Source: DASVBE01 sp963770375 | GTDB lineage: Bacteria > Actinomycetota > Actinomycetes > Streptosporangiales > Streptosporangiaceae | Length of the DNA: 64,000 nucleotides | Assembly (NCBI GenBank): GCA_963770375.1 | Contig: CAVYPM010000010.1 | Span: 62,001 to 126,000, forward strand | Direction: 5' to 3' | Shown: positions 17,536 through 25,568 of the stretch, in pieces | How positions within the stretch are numbered: position 1 is the stretch's first letter | How the letters are laid out: the number at the start of each line of letters is the position of its first letter | Position numbers and translations under genes: made by a program | The notes under the pieces: generated by a model | What the model was told of the DNA's origin: nothing | The model's input: only the letters and a program-made list of their open reading frames with translations | Database searches by the model: none

Positions 17536-18248
17536 TCCGCCGGATGGCGGTGATCGTGCCGGCCGCCGACGAGGAGGAGCGCATCGGCGACTGCCTGTCG
17601 GCGATCCGGGCCGCGGCGGGCTGCCTGTACCGGGAGACGGGAATCCCGGCCCGGGTGATCCTCGTCCTTGACCGGTGCCTGGACCAGACCGCGGCGATCG
17701 CCCGCCGGTCGGCCGGGGTGGAGCTGGTCACGGCCAGCGCCAGGAACGTGGGCGCGGCCCGCCGGGCCGGGGCCGGCCGGGCGCTGGCCGGGCCGGGGCG
17801 GGCCAGTGAACTGTGGCTGGCCAGCACCGACGCCGACTCCCAGGTCCCGGCCCGCTGGCTCACCGGGATGCTGGCCGAGGCCCGGGCCGGGGCGCACCTC
17901 GTGCTCGGCACGGTCGTCCCCGGGCCCGGCCTGGGCCCGGCCCGCCGCCGCGCCTGGGCCGGCCGCCATCAGCTGCGCGACGGCCACCCGCACGTGCACG
18001 GCGCCAACCTGGGCATCCGCGGCGACGCCTACCTGGCGCTCGGCGGCTGGCCGGCGCTGCCGACCGGCGAAGACACCGAGCTGGCCCGGCGGGCCACGGC
18101 CGCGGGCCACGTGCGGATCGCCCGGTCCGCGGCGATACCGGTGGTGACCAGCACCCGCCGGGCCGGGCGGGCGCCGCAGGGCTTCTCCGGATACCTCCGT
18201 GACCTGTCCCCCGGAGGCCTGGCGGGCGCGCCGGCGTGCGGCCAATGA
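17532..18248 (+). CDS. glycosyltransferase family 2
   Basis: A 238-residue GT-A enzyme. The start MAVIVPAADEEERIGDCLSA is the usual nucleotide-binding strand of GT2; the metal-binding motif is in STDADSQVPARWLTG, and GEDTELARRA provides the catalytic acidic residues. It starts at a GTG overlapping the upstream stop and its own stop overlaps the methyltransferase ATG, so the three genes form one unit. Donor and acceptor sugars are unknown. Confidence 0.9.
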   Translation: MIRRMAVIVPAADEEERIGDCLSAIRAAAGCLYRETGIPARVILVLDRCLDQTAAIARRSAGVELVTASARNVGAARRAGAGRALAGPGRASELWLASTDADSQVPARWLTGMLAEARAGAHLVLGTVVPGPGLGPARRRAWAGRHQLRDGHPHVHGANLGIRGDAYLALGGWPALPTGEDTELARRATAAGHVRIARSAAIPVVTSTRRAGRAPQGFSGYLRDLSPGGLAGAPACGQ

Positions 18249-18859
18249 CCGCGACGCTCGGCGCCAGCTACTTCGACGGGATGTACGCCCGGTCGGCCGA
18301 CCCGTGGGGATTCACCAGCCGGTGGTACGAGCGGCGCAAGTACGCGATCAGCCTGGCGATGCTGCCCCGCGAGCGCTACCGCCGCGGATTCGAGCCGGGC
18401 TGCTCGATCGGCGTCTTCACCCGGCAGCTGGCCGGCCGCTGTGACCGCCTGCTGGCCTGCGACGTGGCCGCGGCCGCGGCCACGTCGGCCGCCCGGCGGC
18501 TGCGGGACTGCAGCCACGTCCGCGTGCAGCAGCGGGTGCTCCCGGCGCAGTGGCCCGCGGGCCGGTTCGACCTGGTGGTGTTCTCCGAGCTGCTGTACTA
18601 CTTCGGCGACCGGGACCTGCGGGCGGTGCTGGACCGGGCGGCAGGCTCGCTCGAGGATGGCGGCACGCTGCTGGCCGTGCACTGGCGGCACGCTGTCGCT
18701 GACTATCCCCGCAGCGGCGACAGCGCCCATGCAGTGCTTGCCGCGCAGCCGGGGCTGGCCCGGCTCGCCGAGCATGCCGAGGCCGACTTCCGCGCCGAGG
18801 TGTACCAGCGGACCGACACAGCCGCGGTCTCCGTGGCTCAGGCCACCGGCTTGGCCTGA
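18245..18859 (+). CDS. NodS-like SAM-dependent methyltransferase
   Basis: A 204-residue class I methyltransferase of the nodulation-S type. It begins with YFDGMYARSADPWGF, the hallmark start of this group, then GFEPGCSIGVFTRQLA for the SAM-binding loop and FDLVVFSELLYYF for motif IV. NodS methylates an amino-sugar nitrogen; in the actinomycete trio the acceptor is not known. ATGA overlap with the GT2 gene supports a shared product. Confidence 0.9.
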   Translation: MTATLGASYFDGMYARSADPWGFTSRWYERRKYAISLAMLPRERYRRGFEPGCSIGVFTRQLAGRCDRLLACDVAAAAATSAARRLRDCSHVRVQQRVLPAQWPAGRFDLVVFSELLYYFGDRDLRAVLDRAAGSLEDGGTLLAVHWRHAVADYPRSGDSAHAVLAAQPGLARLAEHAEADFRAEVYQRTDTAAVSVAQATGLA

Positions 18860-18946
18860 CCAGCCGTCGGCCGCCGGGTACAACGAGCCGTTCCGGGTAA
18901 GGGAGGGCGCACCTCAACTGGTCAGTCTGGAGGAAAGGCGCCTGTG

Positions 18947-19393
18947 ATGCGGAGTCTGCTGTCCGAGTTCCGGCAGTTCATCCTGCGGGGAAATGTCGTC
19001 GACCTGGCGGTTGGCATTGTCATAGGGGTCGCCTTCACCGGGGTGGTCCAGGCTCTGGTCAGGGACTTCATCAACCCGCTGATCGCGGCCCTGTTCGGGA
19101 AGCCGGACTTCAGCCGGTTCCATTTCACCGTCCATCACGCGGTGTTTGCCTACGGCGACTTCATCAACCGGGCGCTGATCCTGATCATCATCGGCATGAC
19201 CGTTTTCTTCCTGGTCGTCAAGCCAGTGAACGCGATGATCGACCGGTTCCATCTGTCCCCCCGGTCGCCGTCTCCCGCGACCAAGACCTGCCCGGCCTGC
19301 TTCACCGACATCCCCCTGAAGGCCACCAGGTGCCCCAACTGCACCAGCGAGCTGGCCCCGCCCGCCCGGGACCGCGCGGCCGCCCGGGTCTGA
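18947..19393 (+). CDS. mscL: large-conductance mechanosensitive channel with C-terminal zinc ribbon
   Basis: A 148-residue MscL. The N-terminal helix and first membrane segment are seen in FILRGNVVDLAVGIVIGVAF, with the pore-lining Gly-Ala pattern; the second membrane segment is ALILIIIGMTVFFLVV. MscL forms a homopentamer that opens on membrane tension to protect against osmotic shock. Unusually the C-terminus carries two CxxC pairs (CPACF and CPNCT), a probable zinc ribbon in place of the ordinary helical bundle end. GGAGG lies upstream; GTG 18944 or ATG 18947 could be used. Confidence 0.95.
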   Translation: MRSLLSEFRQFILRGNVVDLAVGIVIGVAFTGVVQALVRDFINPLIAALFGKPDFSRFHFTVHHAVFAYGDFINRALILIIIGMTVFFLVVKPVNAMIDRFHLSPRSPSPATKTCPACFTDIPLKATRCPNCTSELAPPARDRAAARV

Positions 19394-19499
19394 CGGCTGG
19401 CTGGCGAACGTACAGGTCTTTTCCTTCCGGCGCGGGCAACCGGGCGCCCGGATGCGTGCATCTTGTGATCGTGACGTTCCTCCAGGGAAGCCGGCCCGC

Positions 19500-19901
19500 G
19501 TGAGCAGCCGCGACGACGAGTACACCGAGTACATCTCGGCGCGGATGATGTCGCTGCGCCGGACGGCCTACCTGCTCTGCCAGGACTGGCACCGCGCCGA
19601 TGACTTAGTGCAGGCCGCGATCACCAAGCTCTACGTGCACTGGGGCCGGGCCCGGGCCGCCGATCACATCGACGCCTACGCCCGGACCGTCCTCGTGCAC
19701 GAGTTCATCGGCGAGCGCCGCATCAGCGGGGCCCGGGGCATCCCGGCCACGTTCCAGGTCTGCGCCGCGCACGCCCACGGCCTGTCCGTTTTCATCTCCA
19801 CCTACGGCAACGAGAGCCCCCGGGCAGTCAGCATCTTCAGGGACCATCTGCGGATCCTGGGACCCGATCCGTCCCGCTGGACGGCACAACCTCTGGGCTG
19901 A
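19500..19901 (+). pseudogene. chimeric remnant: SigE-family sigma factor N-terminus joined to the C-terminus of another gene
   Basis: Residues 1-75 are region 2 of a SigE-type ECF sigma factor (AYLLCQDWHRADDLVQAAITK, then AYARTVLVHEFIGERR). At about 19,735 the similarity ends; the rest, with HGLSVFISTYGN and ILGPDPSRWTAQPLG, looks like the tail of the protein usually encoded just after such sigma factors. Region 4, needed for -35 recognition, is absent. A deletion that kept frame seems to have joined the two. The last 65 bases overlap the convergent histidine-kinase gene. Confidence 0.72.
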
Positions 19902-21210
19902 TCGCTGCCTCAGGGACGCTCAGGCGGAACGTCACCCCGTGTTCCCGCGGGATCGCCTCGGCGGTCCCGCCGTGCAGGCCGGCGATCCGGCGCACGATAG
20001 CGAGGCCGAGGCCCGAGCCGGGAAGCGCCCGCGCCTGCGCCGACCGGTAGAAGCGGTCGAAGATATACGGCAGGTCGTCCGCGGGGATTCCCGGGCCGTC
20101 GTCGCTGACCTCGACCGTCCCGTGGGCGGCCGCGATGCGGATGCGGCCCTCCGGCGGGCTCCACTTCAGCGCGTTGTCGACCAGGTTCCCGATGGCGCGT
20201 TCCAGCGCGTCCGGATCGCCGCGGACCAGCGTCGGCCGGCAGTCGAGCTCGTACCGCAGCCCCGGCGAGCGGCCGGCGGCCCGCGCGGCGACCCGCTCCG
20301 CGAGCAGGTCAAGCCGGACGTCTTCGGTGTGGAACGAGGCCTGCCCGTCGCGCGCCAGCTCGACCAGGTCGTTGATCAGCACGCGCAGTTCGCCGGCCTC
20401 GGCCAGCGCGGCCGCGGCCAGCGCCGGCGCGCTGGGGTCGTCCGGGCGTTCCGCGAGCAGCTCGAGGTTGGTGATCAGGCTGGTGAGCGGGGTGCGGAGC
20501 TCGTGCGAGGCGTCGGCGACCAGACGGCGCTGCGCGCCCACCGACTCGTTCAGCGCGGCCGTCATCGCCGCGAAGGCCTGCCCCAGCCGGCTGATCTCGT
20601 CCTGGCCCGGCGCCTCGATCGGCGCGCTGAGGTCGCCGGTGGCCCTGATCTGCTCGACGGTTTCCGTCAGCCTGCCGACCGGGCGCAGCACCCGGCCCGC
20701 GGCCAGCCGCGCCGTCACCGCCGCGCCCAGCGCGGCGGCCGGTATCAGCGCGAGGAGCAGCCAGCCCAGCGCCGTCTGGGTGGAGGCCGCGTTGGACTCC
20801 GGCAGGGCGGCGCGGACCAGCGCCCCGGGGTTGCCGGGAAACGGCGCGGTGTAGATGCGGTACGTGCGGCTCTGGTAGGTCCCGTCGTGGAAGTACGGCC
20901 TGGCGTTCCCGCGCGCCACCTGGACGTCGTGGTCGGTGATGGCGACGAACCCGTTTGCCGGCCCGGCCGTGGCATCGGGCACGATCTGCAGCTGCGCATC
21001 GCCGAACGGGACCAGCTGCCCGAAAGGGGTACGGGACTTCTTGAGCTTTGTCGCGATCTGCGGCGCCTGCCTGGCCACCTGCACCAGGGTCTGGTCGTTC
21101 TGCTCGCGCCGCTGCGCGCCGACCGCCGGGTAGATGACCGCCGCCACCACCGCCAGCGCACCGAGCACGACCACGCCGACCGCGATCGCCACCCTGGTGC
21201 GCAGGCTCAT
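19837..21210 (-). CDS. two-component sensor histidine kinase
   Basis: A 457-residue membrane kinase. A first membrane helix is at residues 5-28, an extracytoplasmic sensor of about 120 residues follows, then a second helix near 155-178, a HAMP domain, the phospho-acceptor box VADASHELRTPLTSL and an ATPase domain with NLVDNALKWSP and GSGLGLAIVRRIAGLHGG. It is the third gene after the secreted repeat protein and the response regulator, with an ATGA overlap to the regulator. It senses an unknown envelope signal and phosphorylates that regulator. Confidence 0.95.
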   Translation of the reverse strand: MSLRTRVAIAVGVVVLGALAVVAAVIYPAVGAQRREQNDQTLVQVARQAPQIATKLKKSRTPFGQLVPFGDAQLQIVPDATAGPANGFVAITDHDVQVARGNARPYFHDGTYQSRTYRIYTAPFPGNPGALVRAALPESNAASTQTALGWLLLALIPAAALGAAVTARLAAGRVLRPVGRLTETVEQIRATGDLSAPIEAPGQDEISRLGQAFAAMTAALNESVGAQRRLVADASHELRTPLTSLITNLELLAERPDDPSAPALAAAALAEAGELRVLINDLVELARDGQASFHTEDVRLDLLAERVAARAAGRSPGLRYELDCRPTLVRGDPDALERAIGNLVDNALKWSPPEGRIRIAAAHGTVEVSDDGPGIPADDLPYIFDRFYRSAQARALPGSGLGLAIVRRIAGLHGGTAEAIPREHGVTFRLSVPEAAISPEVVPSSGTDRVPGSADGP

Positions 21211-21887
21211 GGCTCTTCCCGCAGCACGTAGCCGATCCCGCGGACGGTCTGGATCAGCCGCGGCTCGCCCATCTTGCGCCGCAGGTAGCTGATGTAGACC
21301 CAGAGCCCGTTCGATTCCGGGCCGAAGTCGTACCCCCACACCGATTCGAAGATCTGGGTCCGGGAGAGCACCCGGCCCGGGTTGCGGAGGAAGTACTCGA
21401 GCAGCCCGAACTCGGTCTTGGTCAGCGGCAGCCGTTCGCCGCCGCGGCGGGCCTGGTGGGCCGCCAGGTCGAGCTCGACGCCGGCGAACCGGAGAAGGTC
21501 GGCGCCCGCGCCGCTGCGCCGCAGCAATGCGCGCAGCCGCGCCCGCAGTTCCTCCAGCGCGAACGGCTTGGCCAGGTAGTCGTCGGCGCCGGCGTCCAGC
21601 CCGGCGACCCGGTCGGACACCAGGTCACGTGCGGTCAGCATCAGGATCGGGGTGTCGTCGCCGCGCGCCCGGATCCGCCGGCACACCTCGAGCCCGCCCG
21701 GTTCCGGCATGAGGATGTCGAGCACGACGGCCTCATGCCGGTTCCGCAGCAGCATGGCCAGCGCGGTGGTGCCGTCGGCCGCGGTGGACACCTGGTAGCC
21801 GTCACGGTGCAGCGCATGGGTCAGTGCGCTGCGTACCGCCTCGTCGTCATCGACCACGAGAACCCGCACCCGGCCAGTATCGCGCAC
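21207..21887 (-). CDS. OmpR-family response regulator
   Basis: A 226-residue regulator. The receiver domain has the acidic pair VVDDDEA, phospho-acceptor in AVVLDILMPEPGG, and Lys in DDYLAKPF. The C-terminal winged helix (LTKTEFGLLEYFLRNPGRVL to RGIGYVLREE) binds DNA, usually at direct repeats with an 11-bp period. A repeat of that type, about 700 bases upstream at 22,621-22,642, precedes the first gene of this operon. GTG 21887 follows GAGGAGC closely; GTG 21869 is an alternative start. Confidence 0.95.
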   Translation of the reverse strand: MRDTGRVRVLVVDDDEAVRSALTHALHRDGYQVSTAADGTTALAMLLRNRHEAVVLDILMPEPGGLEVCRRIRARGDDTPILMLTARDLVSDRVAGLDAGADDYLAKPFALEELRARLRALLRRSGAGADLLRFAGVELDLAAHQARRGGERLPLTKTEFGLLEYFLRNPGRVLSRTQIFESVWGYDFGPESNGLWVYISYLRRKMGEPRLIQTVRGIGYVLREEP

Positions 21888-21929
21888 GCTCCTCAGCGGG
21901 CCCCTCAGGAGTTAAACCGGAATTTAGGA

Positions 21930-22586
21930 TTACGGCTGGCTGGCGCTGGCCAGGCTCTGCTTGGCGTGCACGAGCGCGGTGTTCAGTTGCTGGGCGCTGA
22001 CGCCGAGGTCACGGGCGGCCGCCTGGAGGAGCGGCGAGTCCGGCTCGGCCCCGCCGGCGGCGAACAGCGGGGCGAGCGCCGCGCTGACCCGTGCCACGGC
22101 GAGGTGCAGTTCGCTGGCCACCGACGCGGCCATCGCGTCGTGGCCGGCCTTGTCGGCTGCGGCGCCGGCCTTGGTGCCGGCCGGGCCCTGCTTGGTAGCG
22201 GCCGGGCCCTGCTTGGTAGCGGCTGGGCCGGCCAGGCTCAGCTTGGCGTGGGTGAGTGCCGCGATGAGACCCTGCGTGCTGACCCCGAGCGAACGGGCGG
22301 CGGCCGCGAGTACCGGCGAGTCCGGGTCGGCGTGGCCGGCCGCGAACAGCGGGGCGAGCGCGGCACTAACCTGTGCCGTGCTGCGGTGCAGGTCCCTGGC
22401 CACCACCGCGACCATCGCGTCGTGGCCGGCCTTGGCGGCGTTGCCGCCCTTGACGGTGGCCGCTGTGGTGTGTCCGTGGGCGGCGGGCTTGCCGCCGGAC
22501 GACGCCGCGACCGCGACGCCGCTGCCCGCGGCGACGGCCGCGCTGACCGCCGCGGCGGCGGCGATGATCCTGGTTCTGCTGCGCAC
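21930..22586 (-). CDS. secreted protein with a duplicated ~65-residue helical domain
   Basis: A 218-residue exported protein with a signal peptide (AAAAAVSAAVAAGSGVAVAA). It then has two copies of one domain: HDAMVAVVARDLHRSTAQV and HDAMAASVASELHLAVARV open them, and both continue with VSAALAPLFAAG, DPDSP or EPDSP, and an ending ALTHAKLSLA or ALVHAKQSLA. Between them is a short linker of GPAATKQ repeats. No named domain. It precedes the two-component genes on the same strand by 43 bases and may be the sensed or regulated partner of the kinase, which is inference. Confidence 0.75.
   Translation of the reverse strand: MRSRTRIIAAAAAVSAAVAAGSGVAVAASSGGKPAAHGHTTAATVKGGNAAKAGHDAMVAVVARDLHRSTAQVSAALAPLFAAGHADPDSPVLAAAARSLGVSTQGLIAALTHAKLSLAGPAATKQGPAATKQGPAGTKAGAAADKAGHDAMAASVASELHLAVARVSAALAPLFAAGGAEPDSPLLQAAARDLGVSAQQLNTALVHAKQSLASASQP
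22180..22221. repeat. two perfect 21-bp tandem repeats in the linker of the secreted protein
   Basis: Two identical copies of a 21-base unit starting GCCGGGCCCTGCTTGGTAG lie back to back and a third, partial copy follows. On the coding (minus) strand they encode GPAATKQ twice. Because the unit is a multiple of three, copy-number change would lengthen or shorten the linker between the two domains without breaking the frame. Confidence 0.9.
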
Positions 22587-22619
22587 GTGAGTCCTCCTCG
22601 GGTTCGCCGAACGTGCCTC

Positions 22620-22680
22620 AGGGAATCAGGCAGGACTCAGGTGGGCCGAAGATGTTCCTTACGGCGGCCTAAGAAAGCAC
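22620..22680. repeat. 60-bp imperfect direct repeat, copy 1 (contains 11-bp repeats)
   Basis: This stretch matches 23620-23680 at about 51 of 60 positions. It contains GGCCGAAGATG and a start with two 11-base units, GGGAATCAGGC and AGGACTCAGGT, a pattern typical of OmpR-family regulator sites. It sits in the promoter region of the secreted-protein/two-component operon. The second copy is exactly 1,000 bases away on the other side of an ATPase fragment. Confidence 0.8.
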
Positions 22681-22789
22681 GGCCAGGGAAGCGCGGCCTG
22701 GGAAAGCATGCCCGGCCACGTCCCGGTCTGATCTGGCCAGGCCGTGCGAAACCGGTGCCGGCCTGGCAATCCGGCCTGACAATAGGCCC

Positions 22790-23619
22790 GTGAGACTGGA
22801 CGCTCGTCTGGTCCGGCAGTGGTCTCCGGCCGAGCTGGGCGTGCACCCGGTGGCCGGCGGCGGCCCGCTGCCCGCGTACGTCCGCCGGCCGCATGATGAG
22901 CGCCTGCGGCTGATCGTGGCGCCGCCGGTGGAGGCCAGCCGGCTGGTGGTGGTACGCGGCGAGCCGGGCACCGGCACGACCCGGGCCGCCTGGGAAGCGG
23001 TCGCCGGGGAGCTGGCCGAGTGGCCGCTGGAATACCCGCGGACCGCTGCGGCACTGGCCGCGCGGCTGGAGGCGGGTATCCCGGCCGGGACCGTTCTGTG
23101 GCTGGGCGAGCTTGGCCGGTACGTGCACGCGGACGACGGCGCGGCTGCGCTGCGCCTCCTTGACCTCCTGCTGGACAACCAGACGGGCTACCTGGCCGTG
23201 GCGACCATCTGGCCCTGGCAGTGGGACGCCTGTATCGCCGCGGTCCGCGCCGGGCGGGGCACGGCGGACCCGGCCTGGCGAGCCGGGCGGATGCTGGGCC
23301 GGCTCGACGAACTGTCGCTGTATGCCCTGGACTCGATCAGCCCGGATTACGGCGGCGGGTTCGTGGACGTGCAGGCCCGGTTCACCGCCGGCGAGCTGGC
23401 CGCGGCGGCCGGGAGCGGCGACCCGGTCCTGGCCGAGGCCGCGGCCGCGGCCGGCCCTGGGGGGCGGGTCACCCAGTACCTGGCCGGCGTCCCCGGGCTG
23501 CTGAGCCGCTACGCGGATCCCGTCGGCGACCCGGGCGGCCGGGCGATCCTTACCGCCGCGATGGACGCCACCCGGCTCGGCCACTTCTCCCTGGGATCGC
23601 GGATTGCTGAATTGCGCCC
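22790..23619 (+). pseudogene. truncated ATPase-like protein between 60-bp direct repeats
   Basis: The frame starts MRLDARLVRQWSPAELGVHP and continues PAYVRRPHDERLRLIVAP, which I recognise as the N-terminus of large actinomycete P-loop regulatory proteins. The P-loop reads VVVRGEPGTGTTRAAWEA, with Thr where the catalytic Lys of Walker A is expected. Similarity stops at about 23,600 where the second copy of the 60-bp repeat begins; the open frame runs on antisense to the next gene and is not believable there. Full family members are several times longer. Probably a dead fragment carried with the repeat. Confidence 0.6.
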
Positions 23620-23680
23620 AGGGAAACAGGCCGGACTCAGGCCGGCCGAAGATGACCCTTACCGCGGCCTTAGAAAGCAT
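23620..23680. repeat. 60-bp imperfect direct repeat, copy 2
   Basis: Second copy of the element at 22620. It opens with 11-base units GGGAAACAGGC and CGGACTCAGGC and keeps GGCCGAAGATG and the trailing AGAAAGCA. Here it lies just past the stop of the M15 peptidase gene. Position and spacing suggest that a segment of about 1 kb was inserted or duplicated together with one copy. Confidence 0.8.
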
Positions 23681-23689
23681 CCGGGCGGG

Positions 23690-24439
23690 TTAGCGGCCGT
23701 TCGCGGAGAAGTGCTGGTAGTCAACGGCGCCCTGCCAGGTGCCGCCCCAGCCCCAGCCGACCGAGGCGAACGCCTGCACGACCTTGCCGCCCGCGTGGAT
23801 GAGCCCGGGAACATGCAGGTTCCGGTCGACGTAGGCACGGCAGGCCTTGTGCGCCTCGGAGCCGTCCGCGGAGACGTAGGGGTTCTCGCACGGGTTCAGG
23901 TCGACGGCCAGGCCGAAGGCGTGCTCGGACCAGCTCGACGAGCCGGTGGCGTTGCGGCAGTTGAACGCCGACGTGTTGTCGGCCTGGATCGACGCGTAAT
24001 CCGAGCCGTGGTAGACGTCCACCGGCACCATCTGGCGGATCGGGTAGCGCATCGCGAACAGCTTGCGGAAGACCAGGATCAGCTTGCCGGTGACCGCGGC
24101 GTTCACCACCAGCACGCCCGTGTGGACCCGGTGGTCGAACCCGCGGTAGGTCATGGTGATCATCCGCAGCCCGGACAGCGCGACCGGGCAGCCGGGATGC
24201 CAGGAGTACCTCACCTGGGAGCGGTGCTCGATCCGGGAAACCGTGGCGGTGAATCGCTTCGGGTGCTGGTGCTTGCGGGGCGGGGCAGCGGACGGCGGGG
24301 CTGCGGACGGCGGCTGGGCCGACGGTGCCGATGAGCTGGCCGGGGGCTGAGGGAACTCGCTGGGGGCGCTCCCGCCGCAGCCGGCGCTGGCCAGCGCGAG
24401 CGCGGCCGCGAGCACGGCGGGGGCAACGGCGGCCCGCAT
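23690..24439 (-). CDS. M15 family D-alanyl-D-alanine carboxypeptidase-like lipoprotein
   Basis: About 249 residues. A lipoprotein signal with lipobox ASAGC is followed by a Pro/Ser/Ala-rich spacer of about 35 residues and an M15 zinc-peptidase domain. Zinc ligands are expected in SEHAFGLAVDLNPCENP (HxxxxxxxD) and VDYQHFS. Such enzymes trim the peptide stems of peptidoglycan outside the membrane. It is divergent from the ABC exporter; a set of 11-bp repeats lies between the two starts. Confidence 0.88.
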   Translation of the reverse strand: MRAAVAPAVLAAALALASAGCGGSAPSEFPQPPASSSAPSAQPPSAAPPSAAPPRKHQHPKRFTATVSRIEHRSQVRYSWHPGCPVALSGLRMITMTYRGFDHRVHTGVLVVNAAVTGKLILVFRKLFAMRYPIRQMVPVDVYHGSDYASIQADNTSAFNCRNATGSSSWSEHAFGLAVDLNPCENPYVSADGSEAHKACRAYVDRNLHVPGLIHAGGKVVQAFASVGWGWGGTWQGAVDYQHFSANGR

Positions 24440-24507
24440 CCTTCCCACGCCTGCAGAACCTACCCGCAACCCGACCGCCCGGGGACGGCATCGCCGCGGA
24501 CCCGGGC

Positions 24508-24540
24508 AACCGGGTGAGACCGCGGTGAAACCGCGATGAA
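24508..24540. promoter_or_regulatory. three tandem 11-bp units in a divergent promoter region
   Basis: Units AACCGGGTGAG, ACCGCGGTGAA and ACCGCGATGAA follow one another with an exact 11-base period and share G(G/A)TGA at the same place in each. This arrangement is typical of binding sites for OmpR-family regulators and SARPs, which dock side by side on one face of DNA. It sits 68 bases before the ABC ATPase start and 69 bases before the M15 peptidase start. Confidence 0.55.
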
Positions 24541-24607
24541 TCCGGCTGCGTGCACTCTCGGTGTGAGCGCGGCCGCCCCGGCCGCGATGACAGCGAAAGG
24601 AGGGCGC

Positions 24608-25568
24608 ATGACCAGCGCGATCACGGTCACCGGGCTGCGCAAGTCCTTCGGCAGCAAGGTCGTTCTTGACGGCATCGACCTGGAGGTCGGCGCCGGTACA
24701 ACGTTCTCGCTGCTGGGGCCCAACGGCGCCGGCAAGACCACCACCGTGCAGATCATGTCCACCCTGGTCCGCGCCGACGGCGGCGAGGTGCGCGTCGCCG
24801 GCCATGACGTGGCCAGGAACCCGGCGGCGGTCCGCGCCGCGATCGGCGTCACCGGCCAGTTCTCGGCGGTCGACAACCTGCTCACCGGCGAGGAGAACCT
24901 CCTGCTGATGGCGGATCTGCACCACCTGAGCCGGGCGCGAGGGCGGCGGCGCGCCGCCGGCCTGCTCGAGAAGTTCGACCTGGCCGAAGCGGCGCAGCAA
25001 GACCGTGACGACGTACTCCGGCGGCATGCGGCGGCGGCTCGATCTGGCGATGACCCTGGTCGGCGACCCGCGCATCATCTTCCTCGACGAGCCGACGACC
25101 GGGCTCGACCCGCGCAGCCGCCGCATGATGTGGCAGACGATCCGCGACCTGGTGGCCGACGGCGTCACGATCTTCCTGACCACGCAGCAGCTCGACGAGG
25201 CGGACGCGCTGGCCGACCACATTGCCCTGCTCGACCACGGCAAGGTAGTCGCCGCCGGGAGCCCGGAGGAGCTCAAGCGCGGCATCCCCGGGGCGCACGT
25301 CCGGCTGCGCTTCGCCGAGGTGGCGGGGCTCGACGCGGCCGAACGGGCCCTCGGCGGCGCGTTCCGGCACGAGGACACGCTGACGCTGGAGGTCCCCAGC
25401 GACGGCGGCGCGACCGCGGTGCGGGCGCTGCTGAACCGGCTCGGCGACACGGCCGATGCGATCGACGAGGTGTCCGTGCACACGCCCAACCTCGACGACG
25501 TGTTCTTCGCCCTCACCGGCCGCCCGACAACCGAGGCCACGAACGACGAAATGGAGAATGTGCAATGA
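24608..25568 (+). pseudogene. DrrA-like ABC transporter ATPase with a one-base frameshift
   Basis: The first frame carries Walker A GPNGAGKTTT and continues to LLEKFDLAEAAQ. At 24,998 one extra C shifts frame; the second frame begins KTVTTYSGGMRRRLDLAM and carries Walker B IIFLDEPTTGLD and the H/Q-loop VTIFLTTQQLDEAD. Deleting base 24,998 gives a normal DrrA-type protein of about 319 residues with the usual C-terminal regulatory extension. It would power drug or lipid export with the permease encoded next. AAAGGAGG precedes the ATG. Sequencing error or recent loss. Confidence 0.9.

Noticed and set aside
22700..22720. GAAAGCAT motif shared by 16,470, 22,700 and 23,670 regions as a dispersed element
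   Set aside because: Only eight bases are common outside the 60-bp repeat; expected by chance at this length.
23600..24334. Continuation of the ATPase-like frame to 24,334
   Set aside because: It runs antisense through the M15 peptidase gene and shows no similarity; the real coding part ends at the repeat.
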